From assembly GCA_033182465.1 (NCBI GenBank), contig CP137326.1:1519501-1583500 (forward strand): a stretch of 64,000 nucleotides of DNA, written 5' to 3'. Under the pieces are notes generated by a model. That model saw only the letters and a list, made by a program, of their open reading frames with translations. It made no database searches and had not been told where the DNA came from. A program made the translations under genes and the position numbers. Positions 34,574 through 46,900 of the stretch are shown here, in pieces (the first letter of the stretch is position 1; the number at the start of each line of letters is the position of its first letter). Source of the DNA: Sanghuangporus weigelae. Lineage: Eukaryota; Basidiomycota; Agaricomycetes; Hymenochaetales; Hymenochaetaceae.

Positions 34574-35140
34574 ATTGCGACCATTCAGCGAAGTCTACTA
34601 GCGACAATAAAGCAAAACTTCCAAAAACAATCCTTCTCCTAGTTCCTACACCCCGTGCGCCCGAGCGCAGGCAGGGCCATCCACACGCAGGTCCTGCTCA
34701 GATCAATCCAGGTCGCCCCGGACTGACCCAAGCTGGTCCCGCGGCTTCAAACCACCACCTTTGCACCTGAGCTTGCATTTGACAACGAAAGTATGGCAAG
34801 TTGACGAGACAAGCTTCGCCACGAATGATAGTCGACAGGTGCCCTGCATAAAGCGCATTGCGACCATTCAGCGCGTGGTGTGCGCAGTTACATCTCCCAC
34901 GAATGATCCGTCTTCTGGCTCCTACACGCGGTGCGCCCAGGCAGACAGAGCCCTCCACGCGCAGGTCCTGCCCAGAGCAATCCAGATCGCCCCGAACCGT
35001 CTCAAGCTGGTTCCGCGGCTTCAAACCAGTGCCTTCTGCACCCAGCCCTGATCGCCAGTTCCACCCTTATTCGGTGTGTTCGCAAAGCAAAACGTAACCT
35101 GAGTTGACGAGGCAAGCTGCGCCGTGAGCGAATGTCGCGT
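34574..35140. repeat. Diverged tandem duplication, two units of about 283 bp
   Basis: Both units start ATTGCGACCATTCAGCG (34574 and 34857). They share in the same order a CGTGCGCCC/GGTGCGCCC block, CACGCAGGTCCTGC versus CGCGCAGGTCCTGC, CAATCCAGGTCGCCCC versus CAATCCAGATCGCCCC, CGCGGCTTCAAACCA, and GTTGACGAGACAAGCTTCG versus GTTGACGAGGCAAGCTGCG. Divergence is moderate and spacing shifts by some 20 bp at the end. No protein is evident in either unit. Confidence 0.75.
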
Positions 35141-36698
35141 CACTTGAATTATCGCCTCGCGATATCCAACGAGTACTTTGTGTTTGATCCTGGAGAGGAG
35201 TCAGGAGAGCGGTCAAGTCGCGAAGGTCTGAAATTTAATGTGGCACGCAATGCTAGACGTGACGCACCTGTCACATTTTCTCAACCGATCGAAACCCGAT
35301 TACAGTATGGCTATCGACGGACAGGCGTTGAGCACGAGCCGGTTGCCAACACCGATGCTCTCAGCCTTTCAACTACCCCTCCACTCGCTGTCCGGATGAT
35401 CATTCTGCAGCCGGCGACCCGTCGGTGACTCTCATGGCTATAGCAGACGTCGATCCGGTCAGGGTGGCAGGAACCGTCTCTCTTCCTCCATTGACCTAAA
35501 GGCCTGACCGACGAGCGAACGCGGTTGGCATTCTGGAACGCTCGTCGGTCTTTCCCGTCCCCCATCACACCAAGGCTTGATGACAGTCTGACCCAATGAG
35601 CCCGTCGGCTACCCAGTTCTCTTTCGAACTGAGCGGTGCAGACGTGTCGATCTACCTGGCGGGGAGGACGAGCCGTGCCCTGACCCGATGCACCGACCGC
35701 GACTCGCGACTTACATCTGTGTGCGATGCACAACTGATGCGCATAGGTCGGAGGGTGGTGGTACGGCGGCAAAACCGGCCACACGCTGACCAGTGTCCTT
35801 GAGCTGGTGCAGCATCTGTCTTTTCTTGAGGAAGTGTGCTTGACAATTGCAAAAGCGACTGACGCTGAGCATCTCAATCGTGTCGAATGACTCTAGCAAC
35901 ACATGCGTAAGGGCGACTATGCAAGACCTGCACAATGGACGTACTGATATGCGTGGTGCCAATGGTGTGGATTCAAGCCACGAAAGGCATGCGATGAGAA
36001 CGATGTCCGTGTCGCCGAGAAGTTAGCACAGAGGCATGGCGACGAAGAAGTGAAAGGCCAGTCGTCACCATAGTCAATGACAAGACGGAGACGACTCGCC
36101 GCTGAGCGGGATGATAATGGATGTGGGGAAAGATCGATGTGGGTAAAGCGTAAGAGAGGACAAGACTTTATACCAGTCGCCGCGTGGCTGGCAAGTGGCA
36201 GTGCTAGCTGCCATAAGAGGCTGGGTGGCTAGACGCCGCTAAACCTGTTTAGGTAATTTGACTCGGACAATAGCGGTAGGCTCCTATTGTCGTAGGCTGA
36301 CGCTCGACAGCGTACCTCGACCCGACGACGAATAATACTCCCCGATATCATATGATATCATAGTACTGTAGGCCTCTTCATGAGCAGATCAGCCAAAATG
36401 CTTATACAGAGAGGCGACAGCGAGCACTACCTAGGGGGATTCCGTGGATTCATTGGATATTTGGGACATGATCTGATCTGTTCCTTAGACAATATGATGA
36501 CAACCGAGCTATTGGGCTGAAGAGCTCGAATCGTGGATAATGGAGAGAAGCTAGCCTTCGATCTCTAGATCTGACATCTATTCCGCGGCTCAAAAACGTT
36601 CGAAGCCTCGACGGGTCCTCCGCCTCCGTCGAAGCATCAACTCGGAATCGGACACAACGGACACGGACACAGTGAAGATCTTCAGAAGATTTATTTTA
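35141..36698. other. GC-rich intergenic DNA without supported genes
   Basis: Long antisense ORFs (for example 188 codons on minus, 35311-35877) are Arg/Ser/Cys-rich and look like chance openings in GC-rich DNA. A 16-bp perfect palindrome, GATATCATATGATATC, lies at 36344-36359. The region may be an old decayed repeat, but no family is recognisable. Confidence 0.35.
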
Positions 36699-37357
36699 CA
36701 GGCATTTACTGGTCCTTTAAACAGTACCCTTCCTTTGAACACCCTACATTTACTCACTCAAACCTCCTATTTGCAACTTGAAATTTTTATCATAGGTGGA
36801 CAGAATACACATGAGTCATGCTGCGAAATTTCAGCAAATTACTATGACCCGTTAAATACAGAGAAATTATTTACTGCTGAATTTCAGTGAAACTCAATGA
36901 GAAACAATGAATCAGATGCATTTTGCTATTCATTCATGCTTTGACCATGGCTCAAAAGCAGATATATTAGTACTCCACTACTGTAAGTACATGCAGCCTA
37001 GTTTGTGTGGCGAAAGAGCTATCCAATGAATTAATATAAGGCATACAATAAAGGTGACTTGAAAAGCGTGACAGGCAGACTTATCAACATTATTATGTAA
37101 TCGGGCGGTGCGAATACATGCACTAGCATGACACTTATGTCACAAGGTGTTCAAAGGAGTTAATTTCGTGACATTTACCCTACTTTTTTCACACGCACAA
37201 TTTGATTTTTCCTGCACATTTTACAGCTCAAAAAAATTTCAGCATATAGCCTCCATAGCAGACTACTCAGATATGTAATTAGATTTTTTTTTAAATGTTT
37301 GTGGTGTTGTGTACGAGTGGATCTGTCTTGGGTGTTCAAAGGACCAGTAAATGCCTG
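36699..37357. mobile_element. Non-autonomous TIR element (third copy, 659 bp)
   Basis: The ends CAGGCATTTACTGGTCC and GGACCAGTAAATGCCTG are flanked by TA at 36697-36698 and 37358-37359. It is the same family as 2011-2667: same length within 2 bp, the same CTTTAAACAGTACCC block inside the left TIR, and the same internal TGTCAC..GTGACA inverted repeat (37138-37173) around GGTGTTCAAAGGAG. Both TIRs differ from the other copies at the same symmetric bases (GGC for GTC, CTGG for CCGG), so this is a distinct subtype. No transposase. Confidence 0.9.
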
Positions 37358-38052
37358 TATCAGATAAGATGCAGGTCCCACCATGCGACCATCTCCTTTC
37401 GGTCAATCCAATCCTCTCGCTCGTTTCATCTTGCCGTGCCGCAAAATAGTTTTTCTCCTTTGCATCCTTCTGCCGAGCATAGAATTACGATTCTTCACGA
37501 TGTACCTCCTACGACTCCCGATGCAAATGAGGCGAGAAGGAGATGAAGGGCCGGTGGCCACCGACGTGAAGCGAATGATGTGGCGGCAGAGAACAAAGAG
37601 ATAAAGTTGGCATTTATTACCAGGTAAATTCAACGCAGAGTATCGAGACGGGAAGAAATTTTACGGGATTGGGATGATCATGAACGGAAATGACGGACGA
37701 CCTGGACGTGGACGTCATGGACGAGAGATGAATCATCCGTCGGTCCCTGTCGGTCCTCGGTAATCGGCCATTTCCATACCGAGCATAGCTCATTCCGACT
37801 CTTAGCGCACCGCATACATTCACCCTGTGAACCCATGACCATCTCTGTCGTCCCTTGGCTCGCACTTTCATCATCTCTTTTTATTCGCTGGTTTATTTCA
37901 CTCGTATCTCAGTGTTAACATGACATTCCTGAGTTATTTTGATAATTGTATGCGTATTTTGAAGAGACGAAGAGATGAGATGTGAGCGGTCTTTGAGTCG
38001 GATGCAGACGGACGTCGGATCGGTGAAACGGAGCAGTCCGTGTCATTCATCC
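37358..38052. other. PDC upstream region
   Basis: About 700 bp without a supported gene. It presumably contains upstream control sites of pyruvate decarboxylase, but none can be named with confidence. Confidence 0.35.
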
Positions 38053-38060
38053 TATATAAG
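38053..38060 (+). promoter_or_regulatory. TATA box of the PDC gene
   Basis: TATATAAG lies about 80 bp upstream of the PDC start codon. It is followed by a CT-rich stretch (CCCTTTCGTCCTCAATCC) and a CA-rich leader just before the ATG, the classic layout of a strongly expressed basidiomycete metabolic gene. Confidence 0.65.
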
Positions 38061-38137
38061 CCCTTTCGTCCTCAATCCATCCATCAGCTACTTAGACCAG
38101 AACTACTTACTACACAACAACAACAGCGACAACAACA

Positions 38138-40449
38138 ATGTCGGTGTCATTGTCTCCCTCTCAGCAGGAGATATCCACCCTCAAGCAGAAGGTCTCTACC
38201 CTCCAGCAGGAGGCTCACGGCAGGGACTTTGGCGAGCCCATCTATGTCGGCAACTACTTACTCGCCAGGCTCGAGCAGCTCGGTGTCTCCGTACGTCCAT
38301 GCGCTCTAGCGACGATGATGAAATGTTGATCTCTTGTGAGCAGCATATGTTTGGTGTACCCGGAGACTTCAACCTTGGTAAGTTGTATGCTCCTTTGTCA
38401 CACTGATGATGGGACTGATAACGGGTTGACAGGCTTCCTTGTATGCTTGCGTCATACTAGTCTATAAATATCTTTACTGATTATTGGTAAAAAGGACCTT
38501 GTCGAGGACGACCCAAAAATTGAATGGGTTGGAAATTGGTCAGTGCTCTATCATCAATAACGCGCAGACATCGTCTAATCATGCGTACAGCAATGAGCTT
38601 AATGCCTCATACGCCGCCGACGGTTATGCTCGCGTAAAATGGCAGAGCATCGGTGTCCTCCTTACCACGTACGTTGATGCTCACCTCATTTCGTACCTCT
38701 TATAACTGACTGTCATGCGATAGCTTTGGTGTCGGAGAGCTGAGTGCCATCAACGGTCTCGCAGGAGGTGAGTCTCACATTCACATATTTCACGACTTCA
38801 TTCTGATCAATCTTTCAATCCAGCATTCTCCGAACATGTCCCAGTCTTGCACATCGTCGGTGTGCCGAGCACGACGCAAATGAAGACCAAGCCGATGCTT
38901 CATCACACTCTAGGTGACGGTCGGTTCGACGCATACGAAAAGGCCGCTGCGCAGTTCACTATCGCTCAGGCACACCCGATGACCAAGGAGACTATCGCAG
39001 CCGAGATCGACCGCGTCCTCACGACGTGTATTACCACAGCGCGTCCCGTATACCTCAGTTTACCCACCGATCTCGTGTATGCGAAGATTCCGTCCGGAAG
39101 ATTACTGACGCCCCTCCAGGCCATTCCACCGCAGAATAACCCGGATGAGGAAGCATTCGTTCTGGACGAGATCGTGAAACTAATTCACGAAGCTCAAGGT
39201 GAAGTCGTTATCCTCGTCGATGCCTGCGCGGTGAGGCATCACGTCATCAAGGAGACGCGCGAACTCGTTAAGAGGACTGGATTCCCTGTGTACTCCGCAC
39301 CTATGGGTAAAGGTGCAATGATCGAGCGTGACGAGCGCTTCGGGGGAATCTATGTTGGATCCCTCACGCGTGAGGATATCAAGGAGAAAGTCGAGACTGC
39401 GAAGCTTATTCTTTCAATTGGATCACTGAAGAGTGACTTCAATACCGGCAATTTCACATATAGTATCCCTACTGCACGTACAGTCGAGGTAAGTTCCTAA
39501 GCCAGCGTTCGCTCTGTACTTCGTTTGACCTTCGCATATAGCTGCACTCTGACCATACCAAAGTCCGCTACGCCTACTACCCGAACATGGTCATGAAGCA
39601 TCTCCTACCAAAACTCACAGCACGTCTGGAGCCCATGGCACCCAAAGCCTCACAGCTACCCGTCGCCTCCTTCGACCCGATCACACCTCCCGATGAGCCC
39701 TCTCCGGTCATCACACACGACTGGCTCTGGCCGCGCATCGGCAAGTTCCTCCGCCCCAAGGACGTCGTCGTGGCCGAGACGGGCACGTCGAGCTTTGGTA
39801 TCCTGGAGGTACCCTTACCTGAGGACGCAGTCTGTGTGAGTCAGATTCTGTGGGGATCGATTGGGTATACGGTTGGAAGTACGCTTGGTGCGGCACTTGC
39901 TGCCCGCGAGTCGAAGATGAACCGTACGATCCTGTTCGTTGGTGACGGGAGCTTGTAAGTCGTCGACTCTTCTTTCCCCCTGCGCAATTGAACCTGACTG
40001 TGATCTATAGGCAATTAACGGTCCAAGAGATTTCTGTCATGATCAAAACGGGCGTCACGCCCATCCTCTTCGTCCTTAACAACTCAGGATACACAATCGA
40101 GCGTCACTTGCACGGTTGGGAACGGTACGTCTCTCTTCCCCCCTCTGTAATACCCTCATTAATCCTAACACCCTCTCACAGAAAATACAATGACATCTCC
40201 AACTGGAAATGGACGGAGCTCTTCTCCGTCTTCCAAGGGGGCCCCGAAAAGCCGAAGGGTAAATCCTACACTGTGTACACCAAGACGGACCTGGACGAGC
40301 TCCTAAACAACCCGGAGTTTGCGAGCGCGAAGGAGATACAGCTCGTAGAGGTGATGATGGACAAGTTCGATGCGCCGAGGGCGCTGAGGCGCCAGGCGGA
40401 GCTGAGTGGGAAGATGAATCGGTATGTCCCGCTCAGCCCGACGCAGTGA
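38138..40449 (+). CDS. PDC1: Pyruvate decarboxylase
   Basis: A cytosolic ThDP- and Mg-dependent enzyme converting pyruvate to acetaldehyde for fermentation. Ten exons: 38138-38290, 38344-38377, 38433-38440, 38495-38538, 38591-38668, 38724-38767, 38824-39488, 39542-39954, 40011-40124 and 40182-40449. They total 1,821 nt (606 aa). The N-terminal domain shows FGVPGDFNLGFLDLVEDD, CNELNASYAADGYARVK and FGVGELSAINGLAGAFSE, with the conserved Glu. HHTLGDG carries the two active-site His. The cofactor motif is GDGSLQLTVQE followed by NNSGYTIE. A second decarboxylase function (indolepyruvate) is possible but less likely. Exon 3 is only 8 nt. The gene converges on SAS10. Confidence 0.95.
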
Positions 40450-40999
40450 ACGGGTGTCTGGTTTGAAGGAAAGTGGAGGGAGGAATATAGATTGATAGAC
40501 GATAGAACCCCCCTCCCTTTTCCGCTTCCCACACCTTCCGCTCCGAAGTCACTCATGCGATAGACGTGCATTGATGCAATTAAAAGAAAGAAAAAGATCA
40601 GCCTTGTACCATTATCCCCTGACGTGTCTTGTTTCATGTGCAGTATAGTACCTAGTGATGTAGATTCCCTCGCTCAAGTATTTAGAGATCCCAGATTGAA
40701 TGACCGATGAATGATCTTACAAAAGCTTGCTTATCTCAAGAAATATGTACGGCGGGGATGTCCCATCTGAAATTCGAAGCAAGTCGGCGGAGTTGCTTGC
40801 TGATTCATAGCAGGTCTAGCGGAAGGCTGAAGAAGCTGTGAGGAAAACTAAACACGACATAGTGGACACTGAACACTGTCTTTTTCACGCCTTTAGGTTG
40901 TCGCGTCATTCACCACCAACGTTGTCTGTAATCCTGTCAATATCTTTCAGTACAGCTATAGCAGAAACAAGCCACTCCACTTCTCCCAAGCACCCTCAC
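40450..40999. other. Convergent 3' region between PDC and SAS10
   Basis: About 550 bp between two stop codons on opposite strands. It holds the two 3' UTRs. No further element recognised. Confidence 0.4.
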
Positions 41000-43362
41000 T
41001 TAAAGCCGCACACTCTTAACGACCTTCGAGATCCCGGACATCTCGCCCCCGTACTTCGCAGGATCGCTGATCCCGCCTTTGTATACGGCCTTCTGCGACG
41101 CGAGCTTCTTCTTCGCCTTTTCGAACTTCTGGCGCTTCTTGACGCGCGGATTGCGCACGGACTTGGAGCGCTTTGGTGTGAGGCCCTTGTTGGACAGGAT
41201 GGCGCGCGAGGCGGCGCGTTGGCCTTGTTGTTCTTGAGCGTCATCTAGGATTTCGACGCTAGGAAAGATGTAAGATGAGTGAAAGGGACGATGAAATAGA
41301 GGAGGGAAGGAATGTACCGGCTGGCTGCTTTCATCGCGTCGTACTGCGCTTTCTTCTCCGCCTGTTTCGCCTTCTTCTGTCTCTTGACAAGGGAGTAATA
41401 ACCGTCGTCCTCGCCATCAATATCATTATCCGCACCACCTTCGCTGCCCTCTCCGTCACCGCTAACCTCATCTCTCCCGCGCTTTCGCGATTGCTGCTCG
41501 TGTACTCCCTCCGGTTCCGCATCATCCAAGTCCTCACCGCCCTCGCCAAGCTTAGCAACACGTGCAAGTCTCTTTTTCTCTTTTTCCTTGTTTCGTTCTC
41601 GATAGGGAACATCGTCGTCCCCGCCGAGAGCGGTGCGCGCGCCTTTCCGACGAGCACTGGCGCTTTCGATCTTCGCAGTATGGAACTGTAGGGCCTTGCG
41701 GTGGACCTTTTTATCTTCCAAATCTGCATCATCCAGGGAAGTTGCTTCGCCGAATCCAAAAGACCTGGCTGTACCACTGCTCTTTTCGGATGTAGCTGAC
41801 GCTGCGCTTTTTGAAGGTAACGAAGGTTCCTCCACGTCGAATGTGACCTTCGGTTTCGTTACAGCGGTACCATTCAAACCCTTTCGCTTTTTCTTTGGAG
41901 GCTCTTGAGGCTTTTCGTCCGTCTTCGAAGGGTTCACCCTAAGCTTCACTTTCGGTAGTTTCTTACCAGTAGGAGGAGGGTTCGAAGAATATGCCTGTGC
42001 AAGAAGGTCATCTAGTTCCCCTGCCTCGAGCCCAAGCTTCCTCGCAGCCGACCACGTAGCAAGTCGATCAAAGTCCTCGTCTTCTAATTCACTTTCGTCC
42101 GAGCTAAATTCGTCTTCGGAGTCTAGTTCGCTTGCGTCTTCAGAATCGGACATGACGAAATCCAGCTCTTCAAAGGTGATGAGGCTTTGTTTGAGTGTGA
42201 GAAGTCGCTTAAGGATGGGATGTTGTCGTAGAAGTTCTGGATGGGTGGCGTATTTCTCCGATGCTCGTAGATGTAGGTAGAAAGCGAGTAATGAGGCATA
42301 TGTCAGCAATGTCTCTGGAATACCGGGTTAGACTATGTTAGATAAACGACATTCAAGATATTTGCAAATACTTACGGTTGTGCAGGTGGACGAGACCTAG
42401 AGCTTTATTCTCCTTATTATCTGGTATTCTATGGATGGATAGATCAGACAGCAGTCATAAACGCGAGCACATACGGGAACATACTCAGAAAGCTTCTTCT
42501 CCGTTTTGATGACAGACCTCGCAATATCCTCCCACTCATATGCAAGAGCCAACGCCTCTGGATTAGTTCTCTGCAAGTGCCGCAGAATGGAAACCTTGTC
42601 TGCTCCGACGGCAGTAGCAGGTATATATTCTTCAGGTTTCCAGAAGTCGCTACGTTGGAAGATATCTTCTGAGTAAAAGCGATGTAAAATATGAACACTG
42701 TGGGAACGTACTCGACAGGCTTCAGATCCACTGAACTGGCATTCTGTAATGCCTCGCTGTATCCAAAATCCTCTTCTCTCATAGGAGCCCGAAGCCTTGC
42801 TTGTATCCTAAGAGCTTCCTGTTCCTCCATCTCGCGTGCCTCCTCGTCGTCTGATTCGATTTGCGCGGCATTTGACGAATAGTATACAGATTTCTTTGTC
42901 CCCCATGATTCTTCCTCCTCCTCGTCCTCCTCTTCGGATTGCTCTTCGGAGCTCTCTGCAGGTCTTGTAGTTTTCTTCCCTTCTCTCTTCTTCTTGATCT
43001 CTTTCTGCTTGGACTTTTTTGGTGGTTCGGGCTCTCCAGTCTCTTCGGGTTCATCATCATCCTCGTCCTCTTCTACTTCACTTTCTTCCTCCGAGGATTC
43101 ATCCAGACCTTTCAAGGCAAATACCTCGTCCTCGTCGTAATCGCCATCTTGAGCAGCCTCTTCCCCTTCCAGAAGGATCTTGTCGCGCTGTTCATGAACT
43201 GGAGAACATTAAGCTCTACACACTGACGGTTCAAAGGTCGAACGTACACTGGTCAACTTCGTCAAGCGGGATATCGTCCCGAGTGTTCCATTTTTGTATG
43301 TATCTGCCCTTCTTTCTTTTGCTTTTCGATGGCTTGCTTTTAGATGGACGTCGGCGCGGCAT
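41000..43362 (-). CDS. SAS10: Sas10/Utp3, U3 snoRNP (SSU processome) protein
   Basis: A nucleolar factor of the small-subunit processome needed for 18S rRNA maturation. It starts MPRRRPSKSKPSKSKRKKGR at 43362 and ends SKVVKSVRL at 41000. Order: basic N-terminus with NTRDDIPLDEVD; a long acidic stretch (SSEEESEVEEDEDDDEPEE); the Sas10/Utp3/C1D domain (NPEALALAYEWEDIARSV, ETLLTYASLLAFYLHLRA, HPILKRLLTLKQSLITFEEL); then more acidic and Lys-rich linkers; and the conserved C-terminal Sas10 domain (GQRAASRAILSNKGLTPKRS, NPRVKKRQKFEKAKKKLASQ, YGGEMSGI). Four or five short introns. Size and layout fit the family. Confidence 0.93.
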
Positions 43363-43923
43363 TATACTGGATTTCGAAACGGGAGAAAGCGGTAACAGAC
43401 GGGAAATGCGATGGAAAAAGTTTGTAGTCATCACGTGGTGCAAATCAAGTTTTCCCCGTCGCGGACCGTTGACTGACTACTCGCGCTGAAACCGTTCACA
43501 GAACAAAAACATATTTCGACATTTTCCGTACCTCGCTGACAGCAAAGTTTATGAAGATCAGGACTCATGACTCTTCGCTGAACATCATCGCGAACTGAAT
43601 GTCGAATTTGTACCGTTGATCTCATAGCCGACGGTCCGGTCTGAACAGATTATTACTTCCATTTTCTCCCGCTCCCTTCTCTCGGTATTTCATGGAACTT
43701 ATGGATAAGTCACAAGATCCAGATGATGAATGTTGTATTTGCGGAAGCCATATGCATCATCGCTGCGAATACCGCAGAAATGAATATATAATCGGTCGGA
43801 AAATCTGCTCCGAGTCTTCGTCAAGCTGGTCCTTCAGCGGTACGTCCAACTCTTCCACTCAGAGCATCCTATCCCCGCTGAAGCGTGGTTCTTACAGCTC
43901 ACGACGCGCAGCAAGATCAACCT
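43363..43923. promoter_or_regulatory. Divergent intergenic region SAS10 / GH35-1
   Basis: 560 bp separate the divergent starts. AT-rich ATGAATATATAATCGG near 43780 could serve as a core element for the galactosidase gene. No other site can be claimed. Confidence 0.35.
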
Positions 43924-46900
43924 ATGCGTTCTCAGTCAAAGCCACGCTGGCTTTCATCAGCCATATTGACATTAGCCCTTGTTCTTCTGTCGTGCTTTGC
44001 CTCGGCCAGTACTGCCCGATTGAGGGGTCTCCTTCCCTTAGATCATGAGTCAAAGGAAATTTCAAAGCGCGTCGAACCTCAGCAACTTTTCTCCTCTAAC
44101 GGGTTGACGGACGTAGTTCAATGGGATCAGTACAGTTTGATCGTCAAAGGCCAGAGAATATTTCTTTAGTAAGGGTTACGAGCAATTCTCTTGCTCTTAA
44201 ACAATTAATCAAGTTCGTCGCTTCTTCGGCGACCCCGATTAACAGCTCCGGCGAATTCCACACGTTCCGTCTTCCTGTTCCTTCGTTGTGGCTCGACATA
44301 TTGCAAAAGATCAAGGCAGCAGGCCTCAATGGTATTAGCGTGTACACTCATTGTAGGTCCCTTTGTCCCTCTGGTGTCCATTTCTTTCGTAGTATTAAAT
44401 GATTTATAGGGGGTCTGATCAATCCTTCACCGGGTGTCGTTGATTTTGATGGTTTCCGTGGGCTTCAACCTCTCTTTGATGCCGCGAAAGCTACTGGGAT
44501 CTGGATCGTACTGCGTCCTGGTACGAGACGCTTCTGATCTTCGCGGAAACCTTAACATGTTCTTGAAATGCAAACTTCGTTCCACAGGTCCGTATATAAA
44601 TGCCGAGACGACAGCAGGTGGTATTGCCCATTGGGTGACGTCCCAGGTTGCAGGCACGTTACGGACTAATGCTACTGACTTCCATGACTCCTGGCAAGAC
44701 TACATCGCCGGAATAATCAACGTCACTATTCCAAATCAAGTTACGGAGGGAGGACCAATCATAGGTAGGTCAACTCAGGCTCAAAGAAGTCCCGAGCTAA
44801 TGACTTTTTGTAGCGGTTCAAATCGGTGGATTATGCTGTTTGTCGCTAAGAAGTGGAATTAATTGACTGTTGGTAGATAACGAATACAGCCAGAGACCCG
44901 GCAACTCGGAGTATTTCCAGGAGCTCATAGACACGTATCGGGCCGCAGGAGTAGTTGTCCCGTTGACGTATAACGATCCAGGACAGCGCAAGAACTTCGT
45001 CAATGGCACGGTCCGTAGTCCCTATTCTGTCTGTAGACTGTCTTCTCATCGCAACGCACTGTACAGGGCGCCGTTGATATCTATGGGTAGGTTTTATCAT
45101 TTCTTATCGTCGGGATTGAAGCTTAAGTACAATAAACAGCCTTGATTCGTACCCTCAAGGATTCGACTGTTCGAACCCCACAACATGGTCTCCGGTAGTC
45201 GGAAACTATCACGACTACCATCTAGGTTCGTTGCCTTGAGACAAACCTGGAGATATATTGACCTTTTATACCTCTTCTCCAGACACGAACCCGAGTCAGC
45301 CATTCTACATCCCTGAAGTATGCATTCTGTAGAGTTGAGTATGGCAAATTCTTATTTTCTTTTACTTTTTACAGTTCCAAGGAGGCGCATTTGATGCCTG
45401 GGGTCCTACTGCCCCGGGATATCCAGCTTGCAGAGTATTGACTGGACCGGATTTCGAAGACGTGTTCTATAAGACACTTTGGGCGGCCAATGCGAAACTC
45501 ATCAACTACTACATGTTGTATGGGTAAGTAAGTCGGCTCATTCGGATAGTATCTTGTTGATGGATGTTCTAGGGGGACATCATGGGGAGCGATACCCTTC
45601 CCTGGCGTTTATAGTAAGTCTATGCTGTCACCCAGGCTCAATATCTCACGTTGTATATCTAGCCTCGTACGACTATGGAAGCTCGCTCACAGAGAACAGG
45701 CTCTTAACATCAAAGTTCGATGAAATGAAACGGCAGGCGCTGTTCCTCCGAAGCTCTCCAGACTTTTACAAGACGGATTGGATTGGGAACAGTAGCTCCA
45801 CCGCAGTCAATGTGTCGAATTCGGACGCCTTTGTTGTGCTTTTATCCAATCCTGATACGGGATCTAACTTCTACATTGCGAGACAGGCGGACTCAACTTC
45901 AACGTAAACCATCATTAGCCTCCCTATATAGTCCTTTCTGACAGACGGCTGAAAGTGCTGTTACAACTTTCTCGTTGACAGTTTCCACGTCAAACGGTAC
46001 TTTCTCCATTCCGAGGACGTTCTCGTCTATTACCCTCGACGGTCGAGAATCTAAGGTCGTCGTCACGGATTACACATTCGGCAACTCATCCAATCTCCTT
46101 TACTCGACTGCCGCCGTCTTTTTCGCTGGACAAATTGGAAACCGGGACGTACTCTTCCTATGCGGCGACTCAAGTCAGCAACACGAGTTTGCAGTTGACC
46201 TTAAAGGTTCTTCGAATGTAACCGCGGACAGCCGTATCGCATCGACCGCTGATGCTTCTGGTTTGACTACAATTGGTATTCTCGGGAATGTCACTGGACT
46301 CATAACGATTTTCGATTCCGAATCGCAGTTGGTACTGTACGGTGATACTGACACGACTGGAACCTTCTTTGCACCGGTAATTCCCTCTCAGGATGCTGAA
46401 GGGGATACAGCAATATTCAATAACTATTGGCAATTCGGTTCCAATACGTCCGTGCTTGTTGGTGGTCCTTATCTCGTTCGGAACGCCACGATCTCTGGAT
46501 CACAGCTGCAGCTCCGAGGTGATTTGAATGAGAGCGTCTTGCTTACTATTTTCACTCCCGAAGAAGTAACATCTGTGACCTGGAACGGTCAAGAAGTCGA
46601 GCCGCTCAATAGCGCCGGCTCTACGCCAGGTAGCTTTACCGCACAATTTTCTATGAATTTGTCAAGCACGGCGATCACCGTCCCACAGCTTACGAACTGG
46701 AAATTTGCGGACAGTCTCCCAGAGATTCAAGCGAATTTCTCAGATGAGTCGTGGACTGTTGCGAACCATACATCGACGAATAGTCCGTTTAAACCCTTCT
46801 ATGGGGATGGCCGAGTACTTTATGGGTGTGATTATGGATTGTAAGTTTACTGGTCTTCATGCGCCGGCGTCGAGCTTAGTTCTGTCGAATAGCTGTGAGA

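Noticed and set aside
35311-35877. 188-codon minus-strand ORF
   Set aside because: Arg/Ser/Cys-rich composition typical of chance openings in GC-rich DNA; plus strand equally open.
36344-36359. 16-bp perfect palindrome GATATCATATGATATC
   Set aside because: Isolated in non-coding AT-rich context with no second site or neighbouring gene to regulate; expected by chance at low frequency.
45165-45185. GTTCGAACCCC, like a tRNA T-loop
   Set aside because: It lies in the GH35 coding frame (GFDCSNPT) and no acceptor or anticodon arms can be formed around it.
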